From the NCBI GenBank assembly GCA_944548615.1, contig OX155971.1:24200782-24264781 (forward strand): a stretch of 64,000 nucleotides of DNA, read 5' to 3'. The notes under the pieces are model-generated. The model ran no database searches, was not told the DNA's origin, and was given only the letters and a program-made list of their open reading frames with translations. The stretch is from Micropterix aruncella. Its lineage: Eukaryota; Arthropoda; Insecta; Lepidoptera; Micropterigidae. The translations under genes and the position numbers were made by a program. This document shows, piece after piece, positions 1 through 11,088 of this stretch; position 1 is the first letter of the stretch, and every line of letters begins with the position of its first letter.

Positions 1-329
1 ATGCCAATGCATTCTGCTTGGAAGATCGTATTTAGGTTGCCTATGGTAGTTGATATTTTGATGTTTAGATCATTTGAGAAGACGCCGGCTCCGGTACCTT
101 TAGTGGTTTTGGAGCCATCTGTGTATATCCTTACTTCATTTGTACCAGAGTGATCTGCTGGTTCTGCAATGAGTTGGATATTGTATCTTCGATCAAAGAC
201 ATGATGGCATATTATCCTGTCCATGGGTGCGTCCAGAAGAGGTATTTCTTCTAGAACCCGTTTCAGAATTTGTAGATTATCCCTGACCATTAGGCCTTCA
301 GCCCTAATGTCAGGATAATCTACACGGTG
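1..329 (-). pseudogene. LINE RNase H domain, cut by window edge
   Basis: Reading the minus strand from 329 down to 1 gives an open frame of about 109 codons. It contains VRIYTDGSKTTKGTGAG and, about 25 residues later, FQAECIG. TDGS with a downstream Q-A-E-C is the RNase H signature (catalytic D and E) of the I/Jockey/R1/LOA group of non-LTR retrotransposons. A stop at 330-332 closes the frame upstream, so the reverse transcriptase part is missing or shifted. The rest of the domain lies before base 1. The family is well supported; the exact clade is not resolved. The LINE fragment at 44495-44930 is of the same broad type. Confidence 0.85.
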
Positions 330-332
330 TCA

Positions 333-837
333 TCCGGTCTCAGATGCACTTTATAGTTTGTGTAGCTTATACGTAAATTCTGCACTGCCTATTAACCATA
401 TACAAAATACGTTTCCCTCCCTGCACACATTCTAATTGCATTAATTGCAATCATACGCATTTGCCAGTGTGTAATGTCAAAAGCGGTCGGTTTGCCGCAT
501 TTCAACATCATGCCACGGTCAGACTGGGCGAGCGGCGTGGTGTGAGTGCCCGCTAAATGCCCAACATCAAGCTAATGCTGCAAAGGACACAGAGCATTCA
601 TTAATTACTCAGTGCTAATATGGAGTGTGTACACATAATTATGGAGGAACAGCGACGATTGCTAATGAATTAATATACTCTCTCGCAAATGGCGATGACG
701 CGTAATTACATTAGATAGTGATGGCACGCGGCGGCGCGGGACTAGTGATTTATTTAGGGGATAGTGCTTTCGCACCGTCATTGTTTTACCTCCGTTTGGC
801 AACACCTCCCTATTTATCCTGCACAGTGTCTCTTGGC
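333..837. other. unassigned sequence
   Basis: No convincing coding region or repeat is recognised. Short frames here are broken and have no recognisable domain. Confidence 0.4.
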
Positions 838-1398
838 AGTTCACGGATCGCGTGCAGTTAGGCAATTAAGACCTGCTCGTTATTTCTGGTCGACTCGATT
901 CCTATCCAGTAGCTATCCTCGCCGAAAAGGGTTGAACATGTACAGGATTATATTTTGCAAAACAGACGGCAGGTGGACCAGTTCCCTTTGGGGATGGTCT
1001 TCGGGCGAGGCTGGGTGGCTTGCCTGGACATCGTGGTTGTTTACTTGATGTAAGCAATTCCGTGTGAGCTTGACGGCCAAAAGGCGCCACGGTCCATTAT
1101 AAATTCGAATTGAATCACCGCTAAGGGAAAGGATTGCGAAAGTGACTCCGAACCCGTAACCAGTCCGTAGGCCGGAGAAATCCGGCCGAAACTGGTAGTA
1201 AGGACGCGAGGTTTGCCCGCTGGTTGCACATTCCCGGTGTCTCGCGGTAAGTCGTTGGCTTTTTACGGACGAGTCGGCGTAGCTAGACATTGGACTGCTT
1301 CGTCCTAAGTCTTATACGTTCACCTCAAGGGAGACAGAACGATCAATATCATTAAAACTTTCTGAGGTGACGGGTTTGCCCGTTTTACTTGACACCTC
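838..1398 (-). repeat. family Z dispersed GC-rich repeat, near full length
   Basis: This stretch matches, with many substitutions, segments at 28965-29590, 36086-36902, 32882-33320 and 46252-46620. Shared landmarks in order are a 'gcagttaggc...aagacctg' end, a 'tcccggtgtctcgcggtaag' block, 'ggcgtagctagac', 'gagacagaacgatcaat' and a terminal 'gaggtgacgggtttgcccg'. It is GC-richer than its surroundings. I find no consistent protein frame. The class is unknown; it could be a non-autonomous retroelement or a DNA element. Ends are approximate. Confidence 0.6.
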
Positions 1399-1431
1399 CA
1401 AGTGTTAAGTGTCACACAGGGAGCTAGCGGT

Positions 1432-1737
1432 GCTTGTGCAGTTGGGCCATTAAGACCTGCTCGTTTATAACTCTGTTCGGCTTAACTCACAGTTGAACTC
1501 CTTTCCAGTAGCGTTCTCGAAGACGGTCGACACTGCTAAGGACTATGTTTACCCTGCAGTGGCATGGTAGATTAGTTTACACTGGGAGATGGACTTCGGT
1601 CGCTACTGGGCGAATAACTGGAGGAGTCTGGAAATGATCTTATACGTTTTCTAAGCAGCGGGGTGGATATTGACCTAATGCCGGCCACAATTGAAACGAC
1701 CCGTTGGCTACCCTGAAAACCGAATGATGCAAGCATG
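1432..1737 (-). repeat. family Z partial copy
   Basis: A second, incomplete copy of the preceding repeat begins again with 'gcagttgggccattaagacc', nearly identical to the start of the 838 copy, and then diverges. It abuts the LINE fragment at 1738. Confidence 0.5.
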
Positions 1738-2629
1738 CCAATCTTCAGTACATCGGATGAAGCGTTTGGGCTCTATCTATGCTATAAGAAAGGTGACATT
1801 TCTGGCTGGCGAACATACAGCGATCAGTGTGTATCACTCCTGCTTCCATACAAAGATGTCTTGCGATACTACTATGGGGTAATGCAACCGATATCCATCG
1901 CGTTTTTGTGCTACAAAAGAAAGCCGTTAGGACAATTTTTGGTGTAAGCAGAGAAACACATTGCGCCCCTTTTTTAATTAAAGCTGGTATCCTTACCATG
2001 TCGTCCATGTACATTTATCAGTGCCTTTTATACGCCAAAGAGAATCTTTTAAATTGCGAGCTTTACTCCACTCGACATAGCCATAATACGCGACATAAAA
2101 ACAATGTGTTATTTCCTAAAGTACGCTTCACTAAATATCAAAAAACATTTTTATATATTAGTTTTAAATTGTTCAATGCTTTGCCGTCATCGACGAGAAG
2201 ACTTGAGATGGCAGCATATAAAATCTGCTTGAAAAATCAGTTAGTCAAACATGCCCTTTACAAACTGGACGACTTTTATGATATTGCGTCCACAATTGCT
2301 TGATTATAAATAACCATATTGTGACTATATTTTCGCTCTAAGTTTTAGATTTTATTGACATTTTTTTTAATTACGCATGTGTCCGAATTTTTCATTTTCA
2401 TTGTATTGATTATTATTTATTGTTTGATTATTGATTATTTTGTAAATTTGCCTGTTTTTAAGTAATCACCTCTGATTTTTTCATCACAATATTTTTTTTC
2501 ATTTTATTTAATCAAAGCGGTTTTATCATCCGGTGAATTATGATTGTAAAATTAGACATGTTCCTCAGTATTGTGAAATGCTTTTATGGAATGAATAAAT
2601 GATGATGATGATGATTATGATGATGATCG
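1738..2629 (+). mobile_element. 5'-truncated LINE 3' end (CR1/Daphne-like)
   Basis: This is the C-terminal RT extension of a non-LTR element. One frame gives SIYAIRKVTFLAGEHTAISV and YHSCFHTKM; a frameshift near 1865 moves to AILLWGNATDIHRVFVLQKK. Translation then runs to a stop at 2301-2303. It is followed by an AT-rich 3' UTR and a (GAT)n tail at about 2594-2629. The 'LLWGN...VFVLQKKAVR' pattern is typical of the thumb-connection region of CR1-type LINEs. It is inactive: most of the element is missing and the frame is broken. Confidence 0.8.
1740..2303 (+). pseudogene. LINE reverse transcriptase C-terminal remnant
   Basis: Coding part of the LINE at 1738-2629. About 158 codons are open in the second frame (1827-2303). 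The first about 40 codons are in another frame, so at least one frameshift lies between. No catalytic RT motif (YADD) remains. Related C-terminal regions occur at 9715-10071 (minus) and 56095-56310 (plus). Confidence 0.75.
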
Positions 2630-2739
2630 TCACAGTATACCAACCAGTAGCTTTACTCTAGAGCTATAGAGTCCCGACGAACGCCTTTCGTTAGCATTAC
2701 GCGCAGGTAAAGGCTGGCGACCTTTTCGAATGTTTGAAT

Positions 2740-2870
2740 ATCTTCGCATGCCGAGTAGTGGGATATCTGGCGGCTATATCCGAGAGCCCTTACAACTCGT
2801 CACGTATTCGCTTCGATTTCAATTTTGTTTTAGGAGAAGCTATTGTCTGGTATACTGTGCCATTGTGGAG
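2740..2870 (+). repeat. dispersed repeat, pair with 44195-44300
   Basis: The block 'catgccgagtagtgggatat...tatccgagagccctta...cgtattcgcttcgatttc' recurs at 44195-44300 with the same order and orientation. The function and class are unknown. Both copies end in a 'tggtatactgtg' stretch. Confidence 0.55.
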
Positions 2871-3089
2871 GAATACATATACACACAGACAGACAGACAG
2901 ACTTCAGTCTTCTTAAGTAATTGAGTTCGAATTCGAAATTGACCTAATCTTCTCGGAAAGGGGCTAATGTATATAACCGTCTTCATCTCGCTAATTCTTT
3001 TCCTCCTCGTCGGTTGGTAGGCGGGTAAAGTAAAATCTGCAGTTGTAGGCAGGAATCGAAGAAGATTTAACCTGTTCAGGTTTCATCTA

Positions 3090-4672
3090 CACTCCGCGAA
3101 AAAAGGATAGCTGCAATAGCATTTTTCGAAAAATCTTATTCAAAATGTAAGGATTTCTCTCCGATTTTTTAAAAAATTTATTAGCAACTATTAACGCGTA
3201 TATCACAGAAAGATTTATCAAAATAAATTTGGAATTTTCACTTTTTTTCTATTTTTTCCAATTTTTGTTCTTTAAAAGTGCGAAATAAGGATAGACGCAG
3301 TGACGGTTTTTAATATGAAAATCTCATTTTTGTTGGAAACTTTGATCAGTATGTGGTGTGGTTGCCTCGGGCATCGTATAATGGTGTAATGCAAGCATCC
3401 GATCCGGGAGACTGTCATACAATGATTGGATCCGGGTCTGTGAAATATTTTGCCAGGCCATCTGGATCGCTTCTTTCAATTCAATTTTGTTGTTGTATTG
3501 ACGACATTCTTTGTTACACTTCTTGAGCTAAAATCGACGAGACGTTCTCGATAATGTTTATATCTGGTGATTTGGAAGGCTAATTGTCAAAAAGATGGAT
3601 TCTATGTTCCTCAAAATATGCCAAAGTTAATCTGGCCACATGAATCGGCGCGTTGTTTTGTTAAAATTTCCAATTTAATCCAGAACACTCTTAACCATAA
3701 GCTGGAAAAAGATGGCCAATCATCTAGTGATACTGATCTGAGTTCATTATGATGGTAATGAATATCAACGGCATCTTTTCAGGTAACCAATGGCTCCCCA
3801 GACCATTATCGAACCACCGCCAGATTAAAGTTTAGAAAAAAATCATGGCTCAGCACGTAAATCGTGCCAATAATAAGCAAAACCATCCGGACTATCCAGA
3901 TTGAACTTCCTTTCATCCGATAGAATAATTTTACGTCATTGATGTGTCCAGCGCACGTGATCGTTGGCGAACTTTAAACGACCTTCAATATTGGCCGATG
4001 ACAATTTTTATTGCGTCTTATTTTTATGTATTTCAGGTGATCACTACTACTTAAAATCTGTTGAACACGTCTAACGCCAACTGGTACTTTGTTTTATTCG
4101 TTAATTGCCGGGCAGACTTGAAACTGTTGGCCGCACATCTAATTAATAGCCGTTTTTCGATAGTAGAAATAACTTTTGGTTGACCGCTTTTGTAGTTTTT
4201 ACCGTAATTTTCACGATTTTCAAGGAAACTCCGCACTACTTTGTCACTTCTGTTCACTTCTTTGGCAACCTGACGGTTTGACAGCGATGCGTAATCTTTC
4301 AATGCAGAAATTTTGCTTTTTCGGCCTCGGCCTCGGAAATTCAGATGACAACTGCGTCACAACTGCGTCACACTGCGTCCGGATAACGCATAACGGTAAA
4401 TCACAGCAACACAGATCATAAACTTGTAAACAACATTGTTTATTATAAGCAAAACAGTCACTGCCTTTATGCTTATTTCGCACTTTTAAAGCACAGAATT
4501 TCGAAAAAAATCGGAATAAAATAAAAAAATAATGTTATTTTGGATAAATCTTTTTGTGATATGCGCGTTAATAATTGCTAATAAAAATGACGAAAAGTCG
4601 GAAAGAAATCCTTGCGTATTAAATGGGATTTTTCGGAAAATGTTACTGCGTCTATCCTTTTTTCGCGGAGTT
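3090..4672 (-). mobile_element. Tc1-like DNA transposon, inactive
   Basis: Terminal inverted repeats: the left end begins at 3090 with CACTCCGCGAAAAAAGGATAG. The right end (reverse complement, ending 4672) begins AACTCCGCGAAAAAAGGATAG. A TA dinucleotide flanks each side (3088-3089 and 4673-4674), as expected for Tc1/mariner insertion. A second inverted pair of 20 bp lies about 180 bp inside each end (3270-3289 and 4472-4491). The interior encodes a degenerate transposase on the minus strand. Total 1583 bp, within the normal range for Tc1-like elements. Confidence 0.9.
3340..4345 (-). pseudogene. Tc1-type transposase, multiply broken
   Basis: The minus strand starts near 4345 with a GRGRK motif and a helix-turn-helix region, SLSNRQVAKEVNRSDKVVRS, giving the DNA-binding paired-like domain. 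Further on, in shifted or stopped frames, come LSDERKFNLDSPDGFAYYWH with GGGSIMVWGA, then FQITRYKHYRERL. The SDE(K/R)KFNLDGPDG and GGGS(I/V)MVWG motifs are hallmarks of the Tc1/Tc3 DDE domain. At least four in-frame stops and a frameshift are visible, and no good start codon precedes the HTH, so it cannot make an active enzyme. It sits centrally inside matching terminal repeats. Confidence 0.85.
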
Positions 4673-4753
4673 TATGTACGTTTTCAGTTTTTTATTCCGC
4701 CAGACCTTCTAAACGCAAGGACCTATGTATATATATATATGTGGTATTGTTAG

Positions 4754-7539
4754 AATTGTTATGTCTACCAGAGTCTCCAAACCATCTTTGGACCACGTGT
4801 CAAAAAGGTTGTTCCGATGCGCAGTCAGGATGGCTCGAAGCGTCTCACTGATAAGCGTGATATCCTATCCAGATGGAAGGAACACTTCCAGAGCATCCTC
4901 AATCCTCCAAGCTCTACCTACGACCCTACCTGTCTGAACAACTTGCCATGTAGACCAGTTATCCACGAGCTTGACGAACCTCCCAGCTTATTCGAAATGC
5001 AAAGATCCATCCAGCGCCTCCAAAATGGTAAAGCCCCAGGTTCTGACGGCCTGCCTCCAGAGGTATTTAAGTACGGCGGTCCAGCGATCCACAGCAGTTT
5101 ATATCATCTCATCCTCACAATCTGGGCTCAAGAGACTATCCCACAGGCATGGAAAGATGCTTCTATCTGCACGCTCTACAAAGGCAAGGGCGACGCTTCG
5201 GAGTGTGGATCATATCGCGGAATATCTCTCCTCGCAGTTGCTGGAAAAATCCTCGCAAATATCATTAACTCAAGGCTAAGTGCACTCGCAGAAGAGATCC
5301 TACCCGAAAGCCAATGCGGTTTCCGGCCCAGCAGAGGAACCATCGATGCAATATTCGTCTTGAAGCAGCTGCAGGAGAAAAGCCTCGAGCAGAACCGTCC
5401 ACTTTACCTCTGCTTCATTGATCTTGAGAAGGCTTTCGACAGCGTTCCACGGGAGGCTCTCTGGGAAGTTCTAAAGCGATCTGGCTGCCCCGCAAAATTT
5501 GTGAACATCATTCGCAATTTTCACGACTCCATGTTGGCTAGGGTGCAGTTCGATGACAGCCTTTCTGAGGGTTTTCCGGTTACATGCGGTGTAAAACAAG
5601 GTTGCGTAATGGCCCCTACACTTTTTGGCATCTTCTTTGGAGCTGTTATCTCTCATGCTGCCCAAAACTGTGTCGACCCTATCTCTGTAACAGTACGCAG
5701 TGACAAAGGAGTCTTTGACCTGTCAAGGTTCCGCGCAAAGACTAAATCCCGTCAACTTAGAATCCTCGATGCCCTATATGCTGACGACGCCTGCTTCATG
5801 GCTGACAGTTCTAGCGCACTCCAGTCGTACCTTAACCATCTTTACCAATCCTGCAATAAATTCGGTTTGACAATCAGCACTTCCAAGACCCAGGTAATGG
5901 CTCAGCCTCCGCGAGGAAGCCCACCTGAAGAACCTAACATTTTCCTCGGTAACGGTGTCTTAGAGGTAGTATCTCACTTTCGCTACCTTGGCAGTGAGAT
6001 TAGGAATGATAACCGTCTGGATACTGAAATCCCAGTACGCATAGCCAGAGCTGCTTCCGCCTTCGGCAAACTAAACCAACGTGTCTGGAAATCGCATGAT
6101 CTAAAACTGAAAACAAAGCTTGCCGTCTACAAAGCGATTGTCCTACCCATATTGTTATATGCCTCCGAAACGTGGTGCCTCTACAGGAAAGAGATTAAGA
6201 AATTACACGTCTTCCACATGAGGTGCCTCCGAAACATCCTGAGGATAACATGGGAAGACCGTGTGTCAAACACAGAAGTGTTACGAAGGACGAAAATGCA
6301 GGGCATGGAAGCTATGCTCATGAAAGCTCAGCTGAGGTGGTGTGGGCATGTAGTAGTGATGGGCGTGATTCTCAATTTTAAATCACGCGACGATCACGTT
6401 ACTGGTATTTTATCACGCGTGATAATAACTGCTACTCGTGATTTTCGTGATTGTACTGAAATGTACTGTGAAACGTTAAGTAACAAAGTTTCGTCAATGT
6501 GATAACTAATAACAGAAACGCGCATTATATTTGCTTAATATTTATTAGTAATTAGAAGAATTAGCGTTCAGAAAGATTAACTCTCTCGTTCTTTTGGTGC
6601 TAAGCCGAGTTCGTCTTTCTGAAATAATGTAAGCCACTTGTCCCCAAAAGTTATTTTATTGCTTTAACAAATCATGAGCAAACTCATTTACACGAACGAT
6701 TACGACGCGAGCGATAACAGTGTCCAAATTCATACGATAACAGTGTCCAAATTCACGTTACGAACGAAATGATCGCCCACTCATCAGTCATCGTCCAGCC
6801 GGCGCGGGCGTTCGCCAGAACGAACGGCGGACCACTGATCCGTGATTTTCGTGATTGTATAGTGATATAAGAATGAACGAAACCAAGTAAACGGTTCAAT
6901 TAGGCGCTCACCGATCATCGTTCAGTGGCGGGCCGTGCGGTCGTTCGACAGCGATCAGTGAGAACGGCCAATCACTGGTCGCGTCGCTGTGCTGTTCGTA
7001 GCCGTGATTCAAATAGCATGTTCTTTCAAATTCTCGTAACGCGTTCTTCGTGATTGCAAATATCACACGTTATTGTTATTGCTATTCGTGATCACACCCA
7101 TCACTAGCATGTAGTGCGTATGAAAGACGACCGCCTCCCGAAAGCCGTGTTTTATGCCCAACTCTCAGAAGGCGCACGCAAAGTCGGCGGACAGCACCTA
7201 CGCTACAAAGATGTATTAAAAAGGCACCTAACCGCCAGTGGTATTCCACCTGAGAGCTGGGAGAGGGCTGCTCACAAACGCAGCGAGTGGCGCTCCACGG
7301 TGACCACAAAAATTAAAGAGTTTGAGGAAGCCCGGCTGAAAAACCTCGACTCGAACCGCCAACAGCGCAAAACTCGTCCGAAGCCCAATTACACATATAC
7401 TTACAACGACTGCGGGGAACTCTACTGTAGTCGTTGTAATCGGACCTTCAAAAACAAACTGGGATTCACGAGTCACTTCCGCGCGCATATTCGAAGAAGT
7501 CCTGTCAACGAAGAGGTCGCCGTCGTCGGATCACGATGA
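4754..7539 (+). pseudogene. LINE RT with C-terminal C2H2 finger, hAT-interrupted
   Basis: Without the 753-bp insert and one duplicated target copy, the frame from 4754 to the TGA at 7537-7539 is open for 674 codons. RT motifs in order: GKAPGSDGLPPEV, SYRGISLL, CFIDLEKAFDSVPR (motif A Asp), GVKQGCVMAPTLF, and LYADDACF (motif C, YADD). The thumb contains LPILLYASETW. The C-terminal part has RLPKAVFYAQL and a finger with C-x2-C-x12-H-x3-H (CSRCNRTF...FTSHFRAH). The apurinic endonuclease domain expected upstream is absent: a stop lies at 4751-4753 and the Tc1 element ends at 4672. This looks like a 5'-truncated copy, young because no other lesion is visible. It resembles APE-type LINEs with terminal zinc fingers; the clade (RTE-like or other) is unresolved. 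Confidence 0.88.
6354..7106. mobile_element. non-autonomous hAT-like element inserted in LINE
   Basis: The left end is TAGTGATGGGCGTGA (6354-6368). The right end, reverse-complemented, is TAGTGATGGGTGTGA (7092-7106). An exact 8-bp duplication GCATGTAG flanks it (6346-6353 and 7107-7114). Eight-base target duplications with TAGTG/CAGTG-type ends are characteristic of hAT elements. The interior has no transposase frame but many CGTGAT / ATCACG motifs near both ends (for example ctcgtgattttcgtgattg), which may be subterminal transposase-binding repeats. Removing it together with one duplication restores the surrounding LINE frame, which confirms the boundaries. Confidence 0.92.
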
Positions 7540-7574
7540 GGAGGACATCATATGTCATGCCGAGTAGCATAGAA

Positions 7575-7845
7575 CACATTAACTGTCCAAATAGTATATA
7601 GTTGCCTTAATGTCCCAATCTTCAAATGTCAATAAATTAACACAAATATATCGTGGTTGGTGTCAAATGAAAGGTCTAATTGAGTACATTTCGAAAATAT
7701 TTATGTATCTATATGGATAAATACATAAACCACAAATATTTCGTAAAAAAATGTAATAAAAATATATATAAATACAGTAGTTTACTTTTTGTAACGGCAG
7801 TAGTGTTTTTTATTCCTTTTATTATATATTTATTTATTTTTAGGA
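7575..7845 (+). repeat. dispersed repeat, pair with 51595-51850
   Basis: Shared with 51595-51850: 'aactgtccaaat...', 'caaatgtcaataaattaaca', 'ggtgtcaaatgaaaggtcta', 'ataaatacagtagttt' and 'taacggcagtagtgtttt', in the same order and strand. Both copies lie shortly downstream of a LINE coding remnant that ends in a stop codon. It may be a separate element or a shared 3' region; the two LINEs are different types, which favours a separate element. Confidence 0.55.
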
Positions 7846-7925
7846 AACCAACAGCTAATTATAATTTACCAAAAAGACGGTGTAAGATAACAGAGAGCCA
7901 ATTAAAGGTTTTTACGTTTAAGTAA

Positions 7926-8082
7926 CGTTGTAGAAACATTTGTGACCTTTCAATTAAAATACATCAAAAATTATTCAACAATTAATGCTAAAGAATTTAC
8001 TGTTCAGCCGCTGCCTAGCGGAGTTAATACTCGTACAGAATAGAAAGCGTTTAATCAAGTCATTGAAAGTGTAACTTGTTCG
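7926..8082. other. short unassigned gap
   Basis: AT-rich, possibly the 3' UTR of the minus-strand LINE remnant that ends at 8083; no motif supports this. Confidence 0.3.
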
Positions 8083-8460
8083 TCACAGATGTGCATTTTG
8101 CTTATAATTGGTACCAGCATGAGGAACATGAAGAGCAAAGTTAAATCTATTGAGTTTGGAAGGAACACGGAGATTAATTTTATTTATTAATTCAGGACAG
8201 TTAATGTTATTGGAGGTGATTTTTAGCAAAAAGGTTAAGTCCGCGGTTTCACGCCGCTTAATCAAGGGGAGGATATGAAATTTCTTGCATAAATTGAAAT
8301 AGTTAGATGAGCTGTATGGGATTTTCAGACGGAAGCAGAGATATTTCACGAACTTCATTTGAATGCGCTCGATTCTATTTATATATTTATAATAACAAGG
8401 GTTCCATACCTGAGATGCAAATTCCAAGATGCTTCAGACAAAAGTGCAGTAAAGGAGATG
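8083..8460 (-). pseudogene. LINE RT C-terminal remnant
   Basis: A minus-strand frame of 114 codons reads EFASQVWNPCYYKYINRIER, IQMKFVKYLCFRLKIPYSSS and later ILPLIKRRETADLTFLLKI, CPELINKINLRVPS. The pattern 'EYAS..W.P.....I..IE..Q.KF.RYL' with 'L.L..RR...DL.FL.K' is the C-terminal region of Jockey/CR1-like LINEs. The RT core is missing, and nothing upstream of about 8460 continues it. Confidence 0.8.
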
Positions 8461-8535
8461 AGAATCATGAATGACACCAAGATCTAATATATTTACTAGT
8501 TCTAGTCAATGTGTCGGAAAATGTTTCATAGCTAC

Positions 8536-8700
<165 letters not shown>

Positions 8701-8751
8701 TTTTCTGTTTCTCTTTCTGTAGGATAATGTAAGTTAAATGTATAATACATG

Positions 8752-9365
8752 CTATAAATATGGCGCAAGACCTCCTGCCCGGCAGGGAAGGGCCTAAGCG
8801 CCGCGCGGCAAGTTCCTGCGGCCCGCCATTGTTATTCCGCGGCGCCTCGGGCAACTTTTAATGGTTCGCTCGGCGGCGTTTTTAGCCGCGCCGTTTCACT
8901 CGCATTTAATTAACCTTCCGGCAACACTGCCGACATTCTTATTGCATCCATTTGGAACGCGCTCCACTCGAGACGCCGCCACAATACACGCCGAACTTTA
9001 ATCGTCTTTCAATTGCCTCGCAAGTTCGCAAACACCGCTTAGCGACCCAGCCTAGGACTCTATACTCTCCGGAAGAGGATTCTTCGTTGTGGTGGAAGGC
9101 GGATAGTCCTCGTCACCCCTCATTGCGTCGAGAATTGCTCAAAGAAGCTGGCTGTATCCGTCGACCTAAAGGGTCTAGACGAGCGATATGCAACAATAAA
9201 TATAACAGGGGAGAGCTATTCTCTACCCCGCATGGTCGCTCGCTGACATGCGTAGTTCAGTTAATACTGCAGGCTTAAGTCACTAACTACACAAGAATGT
9301 GACAAGTAACTTACTACACAATACACACTTCTTATGGAGTTCTGCAAGGAAATACACTAGGGCCA
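8752..9365. other. unassigned, GC-rich segment
   Basis: The part at 8760-8950 is strikingly GC-rich for this window (for example ggcgcctcgggcaac, ccgcgccgtttcac). It could be old unique host sequence such as a promoter or conserved element. A 108-codon frame at 8952-9278 has no recognisable domain and I do not call it a gene. Confidence 0.35.
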
Positions 9366-9368
9366 CTT

Positions 9369-10917
9369 TATATTCATATTCATATTCATTTTATTAGTAT
9401 ACTGGAATACAAGTCATTAGATTAGCAAACATACATATAGATTAGCAAACAAACATTTTTTTCCGTCGTAACAAAAAAAAAAAAAAAGATGAAAACGAAG
9501 GAAAACGCAAGAATAATGTAAAAAAAGGAAATACAAGAGAACATTCAAAGAGATAATTAAACAATTTAGTTATCAAAGCAGTTTAGTCTTCACTTGAGTA
9601 ATATTCCACCAGTGAGTAAAACGTCCTATCTGTGGGGTACCTCTTAAGGCGGCTCTTAAACACGTTAAGAGATAGCGCCTGCCTAATGTGCTCACTGAGT
9701 TTCTTATAAACCGCTTAAACGGCGATATAGGCTAGACTCTCCGACTTGGATAATGCATGACTTACCGAATGTAGCATGTTTCGGGATCTTGTTGGATAGT
9801 GGTGATGCACACCATTCACTTTAAAATCGGCTAGATTTTTGGAAACGAACAGCGCTACTTCCATTATATAAATGGACGGCAGAGTCATGATGCAAAGATC
9901 TCTAAACAGAGGCCTAGTGGGCGTATCAAGCGCCACACGCGATATTGTGCGGACTGAACGCTTCTGCATTACGAAGGCCCTCTGCCTGTCGGCTGCACGC
10001 CCCCATAACTCCGCGCAGTACGTTAGCGGTAAATGCACATGAATGAAGCGATGCGATAGAGTGCATAGCACGCTCTTCCCAATTTATCACATAAAGCATC
10101 GATATGTAGTTGTCATCGTAACTCATTATCGATTACGAATCCCAAGAACTTTATTGAGGATACTTGAGTAAATTTTTCGTTTTTGGCGGTCACGTGTATT
10201 TCGGATTTAGTAGGTCTAAGGCTGAAATACATTACATTAGTTTTGTTAATGTTAAGTGTTAGGCCATTAGCGTCAAACCATGCACCTAACTCATTCAACA
10301 CAAGTTGGGTATTGCTGGTTAACGATGGTACACTCTCGCTCTCTACTGCGCATGTGTCATCTGCGTATATCAGCTCAGCTCGCGATGTGGCAGATGCAAT
10401 GTCGTTCATATATAATAGGAACAGTATGTTACCTAAACAAGATCCCTGCGGTATGCCTATGGCTATCTCGCGCGCTATGGAGTGATAGTCCTCAATAGCA
10501 GTCACTATCGAAATTGTAATGTTTTAATTTCATCAGCAGCAAGTCGTGATCGATAACATCAAAGGCTCGTGATAAGTCACAAAAAATGGCGGCGACATGT
10601 CTTCCTGCTTCTCGACTTTTCATTACATGCGTGACTATTTTTTATGCAGCTGATACAGTGCTGCGGTTGCAGCGATAGGCATACTGTCCATCACAAAAAA
10701 GTTTACTGCTGTTGAAGTGTTCATTTATTCTGTTGGAAATCCCTAACTCATTTTTTTTGCAAATACAGGTACAATTGCTATCGGTCTGTAGAGCCATTAA
10801 TATTCGAGAGCTTCAATCCTTATATACAGGGGCTTCTTTTATGCGTTTTAAGCATGTGGGATTTATTCCTTCGGCGATACAGGTATTGAACAGATATTCC
10901 AGTACGTGACTTATCCT
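9369..10917 (-). mobile_element. 5'-truncated CR1/Daphne-like LINE
   Basis: The minus-strand element runs from RT coding sequence near 10917 to a hexanucleotide tail (AATATG)n at 9369-9389. A 3' UTR of about 325 bp lies between. A SINE abuts its 5' end. RT motifs are present but broken (see the coding entry). Confidence 0.85.
9715..10917 (-). pseudogene. LINE reverse transcriptase, broken
   Basis: Minus-strand segments in order: ISHVLEYLFNTCIAEGINPT; GQYAYRCNRSTVSA; AAIFCDLSRAFDVIDHDLLL (motif A Asp); IGIPQGSCLGNILFLLYMND; AELIYADDTCAV (motif C YADD); FTQVSSIKFLGFVID. After frameshifts comes CAELWGRAADRQRAFVMQKR with a C-terminal tail to 9715. These are canonical RT motifs. Stops after the NRSTVSA motif and after the palm (near 10500), plus shifts near 10110, make it non-functional. 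Confidence 0.88.
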
Positions 10918-10920
10918 GAA

Positions 10921-11088
10921 GATACACATTTTTGTTATATGTGTGTAAGTGAGCATCTTGCTATTGCATTCGATTGACAGAGTTAATAATTTTATCCCAT
11001 TTGAAAATGGTGACCCAGCCGGGAATCGAACCCGGAACCTTAAAATGTAAGATGAGGCAAATTATTCACTATGCTACTAGGCCAGGTA
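10921..11088 (-). mobile_element. tRNA-derived SINE, partial
   Basis: On the minus strand the head reads 'ctggcctagtagcatagtg' (A-box-like), then GGTTCGATTCC (B box) in 'ccgggttcgattcccggctg'. It then has a body matching the plus-strand SINE at 19263: 'gctgggtcac', 'gggataaaa', 'tgtcaatcgaatgc', 'acttacacacat'. RNA polymerase III boxes plus a shared non-tRNA body identify a SINE rather than a tRNA gene. The 3' part and tail are missing at the LINE boundary. Confidence 0.85.

Noticed and set aside
8952..9278. 108-codon frame in GC-rich DNA
   Set aside because: No domain, no splice support, and composition alone can keep it open.
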